From assembly GCA_025345505.1 (NCBI GenBank), contig JANVCC010000125.1:4931388-4995387 (forward strand): a stretch of DNA of 64,000 nt, in the 5' to 3' direction. The position numbers and the translations under genes were made by a program. Below the pieces are notes generated by a model that ran no database searches, had not been told where the DNA came from, and saw nothing but the letters and a program-made list of their open reading frames with translations. The DNA comes from Todiramphus chloris collaris (taxonomy: Eukaryota; Chordata; Aves; Coraciiformes; Alcedinidae). Below, piece by piece: positions 1 to 12,300 of the stretch (the stretch's first letter is position 1; each line of letters opens with the position of its first letter).

Positions 1-3000
1 ACCTGAAAGTGAGGTGCAGATTTCTCATCATGTCACTGAACAAACACATTTCCAACTCTACCTACTGATCCATGGTTCCTTGTTCATCTCATCTTTCTGA
101 GTGTCTTTGGTTGGTAAGACCTTAGAAGGAGACAGGATTGAGAACAAAAAGATCCTGTTCCCTGTTAGGTCTCTAGATGTTTCTATCACTGAGAGCTGAA
201 TCTGTGAAGGTGCCCCTGGGCAAGGGGGAACAAACAGAGGAGAGAAGAAGGGTCCCCCATGGACCAACTGCAATACTAATAAAGGATTATTTTTTTTCTA
301 ATACATGAAGTCCAATGCCTATCTGAGCTGACATTCAGACTCATAATAGCTGAAGAGTGAATGAAGGGTGGTAGTGTAGTGACTTAGTATAACCCACCTG
401 TCCTTACCCTACCTAGCAGTGTGAAAACACTTTTTCTCCATAGCTACAAGATTAAGGAACAGCATGAGAGAAGGTGAAGCACTGAGAGCCTCCTATCAGC
501 CTTGCATGACTATGCCAACTGTAGCTCATAATCCTTTCATCCTGGATCAATCTCTTCCACCTTTTCTAATTCTCCTCCCTGAAGCCTTTCCTCCAGGTAC
601 CCTTTAAAGCCTTGTTTCCCATCATGCAAATAGCACAGCTCCCCATCCTTTCATCTTCCTTTCACTGGTATCAGTCTGTCTGCAAGCTGCACTTCTCCCT
701 TCTCAGAAGCAGATGCTTTTCAGAAAGAAGCTGTTGCCCTTATCACAGGTTTCCCATTCACTGGCAGCTTTCCAAGGACAAGGTAGGAATGGGCTCATCA
801 TCTTCTTGGCTTAACTGAAATGTATTCAATAATGGTTTGGAAATTAAAACTATACAGAGGAGTTCATAACATTCTTACACAGCTGCAATGATAAACTGTT
901 ACCCTGATGTTACTTACATAGATTTTAAGACAGCTCCAACAGGTTACTGTATTTTGCTCCTTATAGGAACAATTTTAATATTAAAGTCTATCAAAACAAA
1001 TGGATGAAAATTGAGAAGGGGATCAAGGCAGAGAGAGAGAGAAGGATTGGCAGGAGTTTCAGAATAAGTTTGTGGGGTTTTTTTTAATGAGAAAATCAAT
1101 TCCTGATGGAAATTTTCAAATTCTGAAAGCATCTGAAAACTGGAAGTGTTTCAGAGATTACTTTGTCAAGGATAGGCAATAGCTCAAACTTTTGCTTGTT
1201 CTCAGACTAATCAAGCAGAGAATGGGACGTGGAGCAAAGCAGATCTTCTAAGTCTGGATCTAATTAGGTTTTCATAATGAATGCCCATGATGGTAGACTC
1301 TGTTGCCCTTGTCTCATGTGTGCCAGCTCATGAGACCAGATGATTATCATCAACACTGATTTATAGATGAAGAGCTCAGGGCAAGCTCAGTCCTCCTATG
1401 AACTTGGATACACAGTGTTGCAATGCTTCCTTTCCCTGTCCTTCCCATCCCCAAGCTGTTGGCAGACTAGAGCCCACAGCTGCCTGAAAGCTCTACATGG
1501 GGTGTTTGGTGCATTAAACCAGGATCTTCATTCCATGTGGCAAGCAGAGAGAAGTTACACTTCACAAGAGTGATTCAGACACCTAATGTCTGGGGTGAAA
1601 GACAACAGGAAACCTGTCTAGAAATCAGTTAGACTGAAACCCCACCATAGGTGCCTGTGTTTCATTAAATGGTTCATGGCCTAAACTTTGACTAAGACTG
1701 CAATAACACAGTAATAGCAACCAAGCTAGCTCAGATGGAGACCCTACCCTGTAGATACCTGATGTCAGAAAGAGGAATTCCACCCAAAGCACCAAGAACT
1801 AGTTACACTGTGGTTTCTGTTGTTAACACTACAGTGCTTTGTTCCTTCTCAGAAACATAACAGGCAATAACAGATTTATTTTTCTTTTTCCCCTCTCATT
1901 GCATTGTTGCTGCCATACCTGAACGAGACTAGATATACTGGGAGTAACAGCTGCCAAAGTTCACATCCTTCCACACCAGGAGGTTTGTGAGCCTACTGGT
2001 GTCTATCATGCACTGGTCACCATAGCAGAGACAGACCTGTATAGTATGGATTCAGTCCACATTGTTTTGTGCATAGCCCTAGCAAGAAGTTGAGGGTCTT
2101 TAGGGCAAGTTGCTGAGGAACCTGGAGTGTCTAATCATGGGATTTAAGCACTTGAAGGCTCTGCTTTCTCAGTAGGCATGGTTTACTTTGGTACAGCTGG
2201 AGCAGTCCTCTCTATCATCCCTTTGCCACAGCTATTCTTACCTCTGTGTGAAGCAGCTGCTGAGACATCCTAAATACATCTCATCTGTGATTTAAAGGAA
2301 AGAAACTAGGAGCCAGTTTTACTTTGTCAGCTGGGCTACAAACCATGGCAGATACTCCAAAGAGAGTTCTCTGCAGTGGGAGGAGAAACCTCATGGCTGT
2401 GAGAAAGGGTCACTGTAGGAATCCCAAGAGCTCTAAGCTGATGTCCCTGGATCCTTGAGAGCTCTAGAGAAGAATGTCTTGCCAAAAATTTTGGGAAACT
2501 GTTGTGAAAGTTCAGAAACTGAGGGGAATCACTGTCTCCTGTTCACTGGCTAGTACTCAGCCTGCTGAACTACCTTTCCATGTTTGTCGCATGCTCACCC
2601 CAAAAGATTTTTTGCTCATCTGATACAAGTTGTTTGTGCTTTATGTCTCTGATTTCAGTTCTCTAAAATGTAAGTTGCTTACAGGATTTTGCTAATGATA
2701 TAACTGCTAAATATTTGTACTTAGGCAGCAGGAAGTTCATGATTTGGATCTAGGCACCCAAATGGGGCACTGTGCAAATGCAGAACCATGCCTAAAAGCG
2801 AAGAGTAAAGAGCAATAAATGAATGTGCAGAACAAAAACAACACAAGGAAATGCAGGATAGAACAGCTTGAGTACTATCAAATGTAATATACCAGTGATG
2901 TTCCCAGTTTCACAGGGATAGATTAACTGGTGTCCATAGGGTGGTCTGGTGTGATAAAGACGAGCTCCTCACAAGTTCAGGCATGAGTAAAGAAAGGTTG

Positions 3001-4741
3001 CAATGCCCCTCATCACTGAAGGGACATATACAAAAACAAATTCAATGAAATTTAATGTTTCCAATACATAGGAAATTCCAGTTTTCTCAGGGAAGAAAAT
3101 TAATTTCAGAGTGAAAAGTAGAATTTTCATGAGCTGCTGTCAGAAGGGAGATCTCCATATGCTGCCCCAGCCTACTCTTCCCTCATGCATTTTCATATCT
3201 AGGCTTAAGAACCAGAGCCTTCAGGACTTCACAAGCCACCCCAGCCCAGCCTCTTCAATACTTCCCAGAGCTCCCGCCTCCTCAAGGGACCATGTAAATT
3301 CTTCAGAGATTAAGGAACAATCTCTCCAACTTCCATCTGCATGATAGAAACATCAACATATTGAAAATCCCCAGCAGAAGTTATAAGAAGGGCAAGACTG
3401 TTGAAAAAGGCTTTATTTTTGCATTTATGACATGAGAACCACAACTGAGCCTTTCTCCAGTCCCTGCTAAGAACTTCCTGCGGACAGGATTTTATTTGAA
3501 CCTCTCATGAAAATGAATTCACACCAGGGTTGTCTATTAATGTTTTTCAGGCATCTCAAAGGCTGGCATTTCCCTTTTGAATGTTCTTGGCAACTTTACC
3601 ATTGCCTTAACAGAATGTTTTCATGTGATGAATAGGGAACATTATTTCAGGTTTGCAATGCTATCTGAGGATGGAAAATGTTCCTATATGGCCCCAGACA
3701 AGGAACAGCAAAGTGAATGAAATGACTCTGATTCACTTCAGAGTGCTTTGATCCGAGCCCTGAATTATAGCAGCTATAATTGGGGATAATCAAAATGCGG
3801 CTTTTGTTTGGGCAGGATGTGTAGAAGCTTTAAAAACTCTGCTTCTAGAAAATAGGAGGTGTTCCCTGTGTTTCTCTCATTAATACTTTGATTTATTGCC
3901 AGAAATGCGGTAGAACAGGCCTCTTCCTCAATCTAAAAAATTGAAGCCTGAGCTCAAGATTTGCAAGCTGATTTAATGGCACTAGAACTTGGTGAATCAG
4001 ATAATCTGGATGTTCCTTGCTTTGGCCATATTGCCTTATGCACATATGTCTTCATTCAGTAGCACGTTCAGGACTCTAAGTGAGTATTTCATGCATGGCT
4101 GACATATTTTCAGAGAAAGTTGCCAATAAAACTTTCTCCTACATTGTTGCAAAGTACCTTATTTTTTATTATTTAGTGCATTACATGGTGCCAGAAAGGT
4201 AACAGAATTAACTGTCATATTTTATAAAAACCCTCTCCTGGCATATGTCTGATAATAGATGCAACATGTAAGGCAGCAAAAGAGCTGTTGAGAGAGATTT
4301 GCAGGTTTCCAAGTTGGACTTTGTTGTTGTTGTTTTGTAATCTAAACAAGATCAACTTGAAGAGACAGAACTCATCTCTTTCTAAACCATGTATGTAGAA
4401 AATGAAGACTTCTTCCATTCCTGGGTTAATAATGTCAGACATCTAAAGTATAACCAAAGGTTAACCTTGTAGAACTGACAATGGATGTAACACTATTGTC
4501 CTAAAAAGAGCAGTCTGGAGATATAAAAAAAGAAGTGTCCTCAAAAGAAAGCAACAGACCTTCAAGAAAAATCCTTGTGGACACATGTGGAAACATTCAT
4601 GGGGACATGGGCACCCCATCACAATCTCCGACAATTTACTGCTATGCAGACACCAAATGCATCAATTACAGGATGACAGCCCCTCCCTCACAATCCATAA
4701 CTGATTTCTACCCTGAAACTGCCTTTCCCTGCTGGAAAGCA
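1..4741. other. Unique sequence, no gene recognised
   Basis: No supported gene. The open frames here are at most about 77 codons and have no recognisable domains. The stretch is AT-rich and low in CpG, like most of the window. Around 1335-1400 there is a faint MIR-like antisense match (a run resembling TTTATAGATGAAG followed by CTCAGGGCAAG), too weak to call alone. A perfect 19-bp interrupted palindrome at 3763-3781 is listed separately. Confidence 0.6.
3763..3781. repeat. Perfect interrupted palindrome (9-1-9)
   Basis: AATTATAGC, one central A, then GCTATAATT: the arms are exact reverse complements. It is followed directly by GGGATAATC and preceded at 3745-3751 by CTTTGAT, a TCF/LEF-type core. 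The setting resembles a homeodomain-bound regulatory element. Function is inference; a palindrome of this size can arise by chance. Confidence 0.5.
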
Positions 4742-5421
4742 GCCCCATGGAGAAGGACCTTGATATCCTGGTGGACAATAAATTATTCATGGGACAGCCA
4801 TGTGCCCAGGAATGCCAATGGGTTCCTGGGGTGCATGAAGAAGAGTATGGCCAGCAGGGTGTGGGAGGTTCTCCTCCCCCTCTACTCTGCCCCAGTGAGA
4901 CCACATCTGGAGTATTGTGTCCAGTTCTGGTCTCCCCAGTTCAAGAGAGACACAGAAATACTAGTGAGAGTCGAATGGAGGCTACTAGGGTGATGAAGGG
5001 ACTGGAACATCTCCTTTATGAGGAAAGGCTGAGAGCCCTGGTGCTGTTTAGTCTGGAGAAGAGAAGCCTGAGAGGGGATCTTATTAATGTTTACAAATGT
5101 CTGAAGGGTGGGTGTCAAGTAGAAGGGACCAGTCTCTTTTCAGTGGTGCCCTGTGATAGGACGAGTGGTAATGGTCGTAAACTGGAACACAGGAAGTTCC
5201 ATCTCAATGTGAGGAAAAACTTCTTTCCTGTGAGAGTGACAGAGCCTGAAACAGGCTGCCCAGAGAGGTTGTGGAGTCTCCTTCTCTAGAGACTTTCAAA
5301 ACCCACCTGGAGGAGTTCCTGTGTGGGCTGCCCTGGGTGATCCTGCTCTTGCAGGGGGGTTGGACTTGCTGATCTCCAGAGGCCCCTTCCAACCCCTACC
5401 ATTCTATGATTCTGTGATTCC
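4742..5421 (+). mobile_element. CR1 LINE, 5'-truncated, plus strand
   Basis: This is a chicken-repeat-1 non-LTR retrotransposon copy. It encodes the C-terminal part of the ORF2 protein after the reverse-transcriptase catalytic palm, recognisable by [38 protein letters not shown] and [15 protein letters not shown]. The frame is broken twice: the first block reads in one frame from 4747, the VRPHLEY block in another (to about 4975), and the rest returns to the first. It ends with GGTTGGACTTGCTGATCTC, CCTTCCAACCCC and the tail ATTCTATGATTCTGTGATTC, so the 3' end is complete. Truncation at the 5' end is normal for CR1. Inactive. Confidence 0.95.
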
Positions 5422-7867
5422 TTGATCCTCCACCTCTGTGTCCCCTCCATACTTCATGGTTTATTAATGCCTTTGTCAGGCAAGATGATTCATCCCAGAG
5501 GAGGGCATCAGTTTGAGAATACATATATCAAGACAAAGTGCAAGCTGTGTAACGCTGGATGAATAGCGCACAGAAGAAGAGTCAAGAAAAATCAATAGAT
5601 TATTGAAACTGTGATTGGAGGAACTTATTTGGTTTTAATAATAATGTTATAAATCAAAAGGCCCAGCCTAAGAGATGGGTATCAGGCAGGAAAGAAAGAG
5701 GGAAAATCAATTAATCTGGTGACTTGATTCTCAAGTCACGCATGGCCACGGTTCAGTCATAATCCTTTCCTCATAAACTAATTCTTTTATCACTCCCAGG
5801 AGTGAGAAGGATGAACACTGTACTGGCCTGGGTGGAGAGGAAGTCACGCGTAGTGATGAAGTGGGGATTTATAGATGAAATTGAGCAATACTGTTTGGTT
5901 TTGTTTGACAAGGGAAGAAGGCTTCCTCCACTTAAAGGATAATGATCCCTTTGGGCCATGTGGGGACATCTACTTTAGAGATTGCAATGATGGGCTGATT
6001 CCAAGCTGGCATTGAACTAACCACTGCAGACAGAGGCTGCAGGGATGCTGTGTTCAGTGATAACTAGGGAGCCCACACCATGCTAAATGACAGACTATCA
6101 TCTCCCTACTGCCAGAGTATGAAGGTGGACATTGTGCTATGGGAATCTGGAAATCCACTTCTGATTCTCCATGAGAGCACAGAGCAAAATGGGAGGTCTT
6201 CCATCTTTGCCTAAGCAGCAGGGGGGGATACTGGCTGCTTGAACATGACTCCAAAATAAACGTGGGGAAAAGGTTGTTAATCAAGGAGTAGAGCTTGGGG
6301 AATTTCCTCCTCATCTGAGCCAGGCAGCTTTTGAAATACTTCTTCCTACGCTGGATGCTCGGCTTTTAACAAGCTCAGGGATGGAGCTCACAGAGTTGTA
6401 CACCAATGTGGCTGCAGGGGCTCCTAGAAAGGCTCACTGCATAGGAATGCACTGACTACCTGATCACTTACTGATGTCAGAGTAGTTTCCATTGGAGATA
6501 TTTCATAGATGGTGAAGGGGTCAGGAGAATTAAGGAATTGTCTGGAGGAGTAGATCTACATGATTTTCAGGACTGGCCCAGTCAGCCCTGGAAGTCCAGA
6601 CTTTTCTCAGTATCTGTGTTGTTTTCACTCAGCCATACCCTCCAAAACTTTCTTGCTCAGGAGCAGGGTTCAAATTAATACAATACCTTACTCAGTTTTC
6701 TGTCTACAACAATGCTTCCTCCATGAGATCCAGTCACCCTAGGATTCCTTCATACAGGAGTAGAGCTTAAGCAGTATTTCTTCTCATCCTAAAATAGGCA
6801 TCTACATTTGATCTGACAAAATGTGCCCCTAAAGACTATTGGCTATTTTGAGCACTGTCAAATGAGGAAGTTTCCACTGCAAACACCAAAAGGATGAGGT
6901 CCCCTCTTCTAATGTTAGAGGTCTTCAGGATGGAGGTCTCCAACTGAGCTGTCCTCCCAGGGACTATATTGCAGTCATTGGAGAGAAAAAGACCCTTGCA
7001 GGCTGGCACATCATACCCAAAGAAACATAGACAGAATTATCTGTTGTCTATTATCTCCCCTGTTTGTGGCCATGCATATTCAGTCAGATGAGTCTCACCA
7101 CTGGTACCTATGCCAGAGCCAGGCTGGCAGCCCACAACAGAGACAGAAAGGACAAAGGTCACGAGGCTTTTTCTGCTTCCAACAAATCCTTTGGTCTTTA
7201 TTGATCCTTTTGCTGATGAAGAGAAATTTTTGGCTTCTCTGCCAGCAGCTGTTTTACAGCAGGCTAATCTGAGCTCCTTTTCAGTGAGCAAATTCAAATA
7301 CAGTAAGAGACCCATCTGACACCAAGCTAAAGCAAATAACCCATCAGTTGCTTCCATTTGGAAACTGTATCACTGAAGGTTTGGAGAACACAGTTTTGGC
7401 ACAACCACAAAGTGACAAGCATGTCTGATAAGGGTAAGGACATTGACCACGCTCTTTCTTTTTTGTTTTTGTTTTTCTTTTCAGAATTGCTGTGTGGGCT
7501 TAATACCCTCCTGTACTTGCAGGCAGAAATAAAATAAGACCTGAAGCATTTTGGCACCCGATGAAGAATTTGTGGGCTGTGCAGTTCTCTCATCTCCTGG
7601 TATGTCAACCTCTGAAAATCAGGGAGACAGCAAGCCCCAGTATTGGTTGTTGAGGATTTCTTTTCAGATATTTTAAGAGCTTTCAATTAATTATTCCTCC
7701 TTGGCCTTCCCTGCCTTGGCTGCCCTTCCACAGCCCAATGACACCAATAAAAGCCTTTGAGTCTATAAAAGGAATGTTGTCCTTCTATCCAAAGAAACTC
7801 AAGGATCATCTCAGCTGTGGGCTCCCATTTCTGGATGCTGGATTACATCTTACAGCTGTATCTCATG
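5422..7867. other. Unique sequence, no gene recognised
   Basis: Nothing recognisable as a gene or repeat. The longest open frame nearby (7327-7686, minus, 119 codons) has no domain-like pattern, no flanking splice structure I can defend, and an antisense T-run interrupts its reading. Other frames are shorter still. Confidence 0.55.
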
Positions 7868-8056
7868 GGGAAACACTGGACCAGGTTGCTCAGAGAGGTG
7901 ATAAGATACCCCATCCCTGTAATCATTCAAGGTTAGGCTGGATGGGGCTCTGAGCAACCTGCTCCAGTTGCAGATGTCCCTGCTCCCTGCAGGGGGGTTG
8001 GAACTATATGACTTTCAAAGGTCCCTTCCAACCCAAAACATTCTGTGATTCTATGG
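7868..8056 (+). mobile_element. CR1 LINE 3' end, plus strand
   Basis: A short 3'-terminal CR1 fragment. It starts in the coding end (CAGGTTGCTCAGAGAGGTG) and runs through GGATGGGGCTCTGAGCAACCTG and GGGGGGTTGGAACTA-ATGA to CCTTCCAACCC and the octamer tail ATTCTGTGATTCTATGG. The 3' end is complete and the rest of the element is absent, as expected for truncated target-primed insertion. Confidence 0.93.
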
Positions 8057-9002
8057 AACAACATCCACAGGTCAATTTGCACTCCAGAATTTGTACCTTT
8101 ATAACTCCCTAGTAAATAGATTAGAAGAAAAAAGTCTCTTTTTTTTAATTGCAAAAATTTCATCAAGGTGCTGCTGTGAAGTCCTTTAAAACTAAAAGCA
8201 GAGGAATTGAGACAGAGCTAAAATGGCAGAAGATGGGCACCTTTTATTGCAATTTTCTGCCATTCACAGCATAAGAGGCTTTAAAAGTTAAAAGCAGTGC
8301 TGGCTGCAAGGACCAATATCATAAGACACTGTAGAAACCCAGCTGGCAAAATCAAACCCAATGTTTGACCTTTAAGCCTCTTTTGATTCACTTTGCACTT
8401 GCAAATGTTTCATAAAGGCTGAAAGTCCACACTCTGGTTTCACATCAATCAGTTCAAACCCCAGGTACAGCGAGAGTTTCCTAAATTGATAGTATTTTAA
8501 CTGATGTCTTTAGTGGTGCATATTCCAGCTGTCAGGATGCTTTCACTCCCTGTAAAGGATGCTTTGGGAATCAAATCATGCAAAGATGCCTGCAGTGCAC
8601 ATAACTATACGTTGAGTAACATGAACACTGTGCACAAAAACTAGCTCAGATGCAGATATCAGCCCTATGGGACTAACCCCAGTCATTTATTGTGTCCCAT
8701 GAAGCTCACAAAATACATTCTCTTGCCTTAATCCACCACAGAGACAGCATGAGCTGCAGTGAAATTTATTATCTACGTAAAATCAGGCAATAAGTAACCA
8801 GTGTGTTTCCAGGTTTAATTTCATAGCCTTTATTTGTATTTCTGTGCCTGGACCCCCTTATGCCCAGGTCAGGATTTTATGTAGGTCCTATTCAAACAAG
8901 AAGCTGCTCATAGAGGATGGCTCTGAGGATAACAGAATGGTTATTTAAATTTATAGCAGTAAAGTCTTTCAAGAAGGAGATAAGGGAAAGAGTCAAGAGG
9001 AC
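8057..9002. other. Unique sequence, no gene recognised
   Basis: AT-rich unique DNA between two CR1 copies. No repeat family, RNA gene or convincing coding frame seen. Confidence 0.5.
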
Positions 9003-9337
9003 TGAGAGAGGATCTTATCAATGTGTACCAATATCTAAAGGGTTCAAGAGGATGGGGTCAGACTCTCTTCAGTGGTGCCCAGTGACAGGACAAGGGGCAA
9101 TGGGCACAAACTGGCACACAGGAACTTCCACCTAAACATAAGGAAAAACTGCTTTCCTTTGAGGGTAATGGAGCACTGGCCCAGGCTGCCCAGAGAGGTT
9201 GTGGAGTCACCTTCTCTGGAGATTTTCAACAGCTACCTGGATGTGATCATGGGCAACCTTCTCTGCTCGAGCAGGGGGCTTGGGCAAAATGATCCCCAGG
9301 TGTCCCTTCCAATCCCTACCATTCTGTGAATCTGTCA
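9003..9337 (+). mobile_element. CR1 LINE 3' end, plus strand
   Basis: Begins in the GAGAGGATCTTATCAATGTGTACCA block (ORF2 'RGDLINVY') and continues through [22 protein letters not shown] to the [14 protein letters not shown] terminus in an open frame at 9072-9329. It ends with TCCCTTCCAATCCCTACC and a decayed octamer tail (ATTCTGTGAATCTGTCAATC). It belongs to the same broad subgroup as the copy at 4742-5421, judging by the shared LINVYK and DRT-GNG wording. Only the last third of the ORF2 C-terminal region is present; inactive. Confidence 0.93.
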
Positions 9338-10479
9338 ATCCATTCATTGCCCAGAAACTTCTCTCAGAGCTTATCACAACCTTCATTGGTTATCAGCACA
9401 GCCTGGTATATTGTAAGGGACACATATGGACTATTGAGTGATGAACAGGGAATGGGTCATGGAAAGATTTCAGGGATTGGATCTTCCTTTAGCAGAGTCC
9501 TCTTGAACTTGGGACCAGTGAGCTCTGGATCAGTTGCCATGACTTTGTGAACCACCAGTAGACCACAGCCCAGGAATCGTCTTTCAAGGAGATGCTTTGC
9601 ATCAAGGGTAGGGATAAGGTACACATAAGGATCGAGTAGTTTGTCTTTTTGTAATAGAGTTCCTTGCTTGGATTTAGAAAATGGTGATTCAATCTGCAAT
9701 TTTATACTAATGCCATAAGAACATTTCCATCTCTCGTGGGTTTTATTACATTTCATGATATTCTCATGACTGTTGCATTATTTATTATTTTTCCCTTAAA
9801 GTTCTAGATACAGAATTTGAGTCTAACATTTGTTTAATGCACACCATGAGATTTCCTAGCTGTGGAAAAGAAACTTTAAAATCCAAGTCACAAGAGGAGA
9901 GGAACGGGTTAATGATGAAGGACGTGTTTAGATCTTCAGAAGGGAAATCCTGAATGTACTGAAGTAAGTGGCAAAAATCCCAACAGTTTTAGCAAGGCTG
10001 TAAATTCAAACCTAGCTTTTTAATCACGTTAAGTGTTGGGGTTTGAATTTTTAATACATAGACAAGCATGCACAGAAATAACAGTGGTAGGTACAGACAC
10101 ACACACACATATATTGTTGTTTGGTATATACATCAGTTGTAGGTCGATGCATATTATACAAACACATATTTATACCACTTGTAAAGATACAAAATGCATT
10201 CTTCTTCTATTTATTCCTTTTAAATTTATTTGATTGCACAACAAACCCCAGCAATCACTCAGGGTACCTTAATGCCATGATTGCTCCAACCACAATCACG
10301 CAATCTCGCTACAACCCAGCAGGATACAACATGTTTTAAATCTTTCTCTGTATCCCATAGAAAACAGGAACAAAACTCTGATGATCTTCAAACAGAGCAT
10401 GATTTTGTTCTGTCAGTCAGGGAGCTGATCAGGAGGGGTCTGGCTCCTCTCTGAGCTGTGCGGAGGTTATTTTGGTGCA
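9338..10479. other. Unique sequence with short CA/AT tract
   Basis: No gene recognised. Contains a short (CA)n run turning into (TA)n at about 10097-10113. The small open frames at 9457-9756 (99 codons) and 10033-10339 lack any familiar motif and look like chance. Confidence 0.5.
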
Positions 10480-10870
10480 GAAATGAGAATCTCATTTTGC
10501 TGCAGAGGACAGAATATGTGAGCCTGAATATGATAACAGCCTGAAGTCTCGAATAGCATTAATGAAACATCTGCCCGTATCAGGAGTATCCTCCCAACGA
10601 ATCAAGGATTTAAAGGCTGCAGGAGCTGTTGTTATTTTTCAGTTGTGCTAATAAGAGGAAAACATTTCCAGCTAATGGCTTCATTCACGTGAGGCCAAAT
10701 AATCTGCTCAGAGCTGCAGAAAGCAGAATCTGAAGGCTGCAAAATATATTCCTGGTATTCATATTTATAATACTTCCCAGGGTAAAAGCCATGTTGTCTC
10801 TCAGTTAATTGCAGTAATGACACTCATTGCAGGTGTTTCTACTGAAATACTCATTAACACTCTGATTTTT
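10480..10870. promoter_or_regulatory. Candidate conserved non-coding element
   Basis: A block without repeats or coding frame, dense in homeodomain-type cores: ATTAATGA (10558-10565), CTAATAAG (10648-10655), GCTAATGG (10671-10678), TTAATTG (10805-10811) and GTAATGA (10814-10820). It also has a perfect E-box CACGTG at 10686-10691. Such density is typical of vertebrate developmental enhancers, but AT-rich DNA throws up these cores often. The call is inference from composition and motif grouping only. Confidence 0.3.
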
Positions 10871-11922
10871 CTCTTTTGGCTTAAACAGTATTTCCATCCT
10901 GTTGTGGGCTCCAGGGAGAGCAGAAAGTGATCCCAGAGAGCATCTCTGTGGTTCCCACTCTGACTGATGGCTTTCCTGCTCAGCAGAGCACTGAGGTCCA
11001 GCAGCTGTGTCTTTGGCCTGGGCTAAAAATGATGCTCCAGAACTGTAGAGTTCTAAACATTATTAACTTCCCTTGCAACCAGTAGACCATTAAAGACCAT
11101 GGGATGACTACACACAACCTGACTTCTTCCCTTGGATGAGGTGAGGAACCAATGTCTGAGAAAGCAGTAAGTCCTAGAAACTGAAATTTTCCTTTTCTGT
11201 ATGAAAAAGCATGGAGAGGTGATTTGGCCATGAGGTACCTGTGAGGAGCATTCACTGTACCAGTATGTCTCCTCCCACACATCACATGTCCAGTACAAAG
11301 TGTAGTTACTTCTGACGTGATGAATTGTGAGTGTGCAGAGGGTTAGATCCTGCTCTGAGACCTAAGTATGAGGGTTAAATTCCTCAAACCAATCCATGAA
11401 CTTTTACTATGGATTTTCCATACTATTTTATTACAGTTCTGCATATCACACAGAAAGAAAAAGGTCCAGGTCTTAAACTTTCCATGAATCATATGTTTAA
11501 AAAACTTAAATGGCTAATAAAGTCAGTAAACTTACAGTAAGCCTACATTTACTGTAGCCCCCCTGGTTGCCTCCCTGCAGCTGAGATGATAGAAAAGAAC
11601 TCCACAATCTGCCTCATCACTCACTCAGTATGTTTTAATGGAGGTGGTGCATGTTGCTTTAACTACTGGAGATGGAAAACGTACTTACTGCAATCCATCC
11701 GCTTTGGGTGAAGCAAATACACCTTCAGCATGTTGAAAATAATACCTTCAACATGTTTACAGGCTACGTGCATATTTGGGGCTTTGTTCAGGGTCACCCT
11801 TAGCAGAAGAGACAAGAATAGGACAATCCCACATCCCATTCTTGTCCATCCCTGTTTGGGTAGCTACTGGGCTGCCCCAACTCCCTCATCCCTGTAGAGG
11901 AGTTTTTGTCTAGCAACAGACA
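10871..11922. other. Unique sequence, no gene recognised
   Basis: No repeat or gene recognised. Two overlapping minus-strand frames at 10980-11298 (101 and 81 codons) have no domain features and are probably chance. Confidence 0.5.
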
Positions 11923-12300
11923 TGTGAGCAATCCAGCCTTCATAAGCTAACAGAATTTACTGCAAGAATGAGGCCTCAAGGTTGGCCACAGCTGTGAGGG
12001 AGGAAGATAGATAAGAGAACAACAACTCCCCGAATCCAAGAAGGAAGGTAAGGGAAAAGACTGCTGTGTGCCTGCCGTGTTGACAGACAGAAGTCACCAA
12101 TCATGTATAATTAAGAGTGCATAGCTTTTTACGAAGTGACCAATCATGTAGAGGTTAGTAGTGCACATTAGGAATAGTGAGATATATAAGCAACTATGTA
12201 ACCCATAATAAACGGCATTCGCTCGATCACATTGGTCTGTGTGTGACTGTCCGTTATGGTCTCCCGCACATCCCCATGGCACAGATTTCCCAAGCAATCA
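11923..12300 (+). mobile_element. Solo LTR, alpharetrovirus/ERVK-like
   Basis: The promoter-bearing end repeat of an endogenous retrovirus. Seen directly: CCAAT boxes in two near-identical copies (see 12090-12150), a TATA box TATATAAG at 12183-12190, AATAAA at 12207-12212, then GGCATTCGC and a CACATTGGTCTGTG block. The order TATA, AATAAACGGCATTC, CACATTGGT matches the U3-R-U5 layout of avian leukosis-type and related endogenous LTRs. No primer-binding site or gag follows 12300, so this is a solo LTR. The ends are uncertain; the 7-mer AGCAATC at 11927-11933 and 12293-12299 may be a target-site duplication, which would put the LTR between them. Confidence 0.75.
12090..12150 (+). promoter_or_regulatory. 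Duplicated CCAAT element in LTR U3
   Basis: GAAGTCACCAATCATGTA (12090-12107) recurs with one change as GAAGTGACCAATCATGTA (12133-12150), a 43-base offset. The bases after each copy are also loosely alike (TTAAGAGTGCAT against GTTAGTAGTGCAC), so the unit is about 43 bases. Tandem enhancer duplication upstream of the TATA box is common in retroviral U3 regions, where CCAAT sites bind NF-Y and C/EBP. Confidence 0.75.

Noticed and set aside
2780..2830. MIR 3'-end-like string (AGAGCAATAAATGAATG)
   Set aside because: Too short, and AT-rich DNA gives such matches often.
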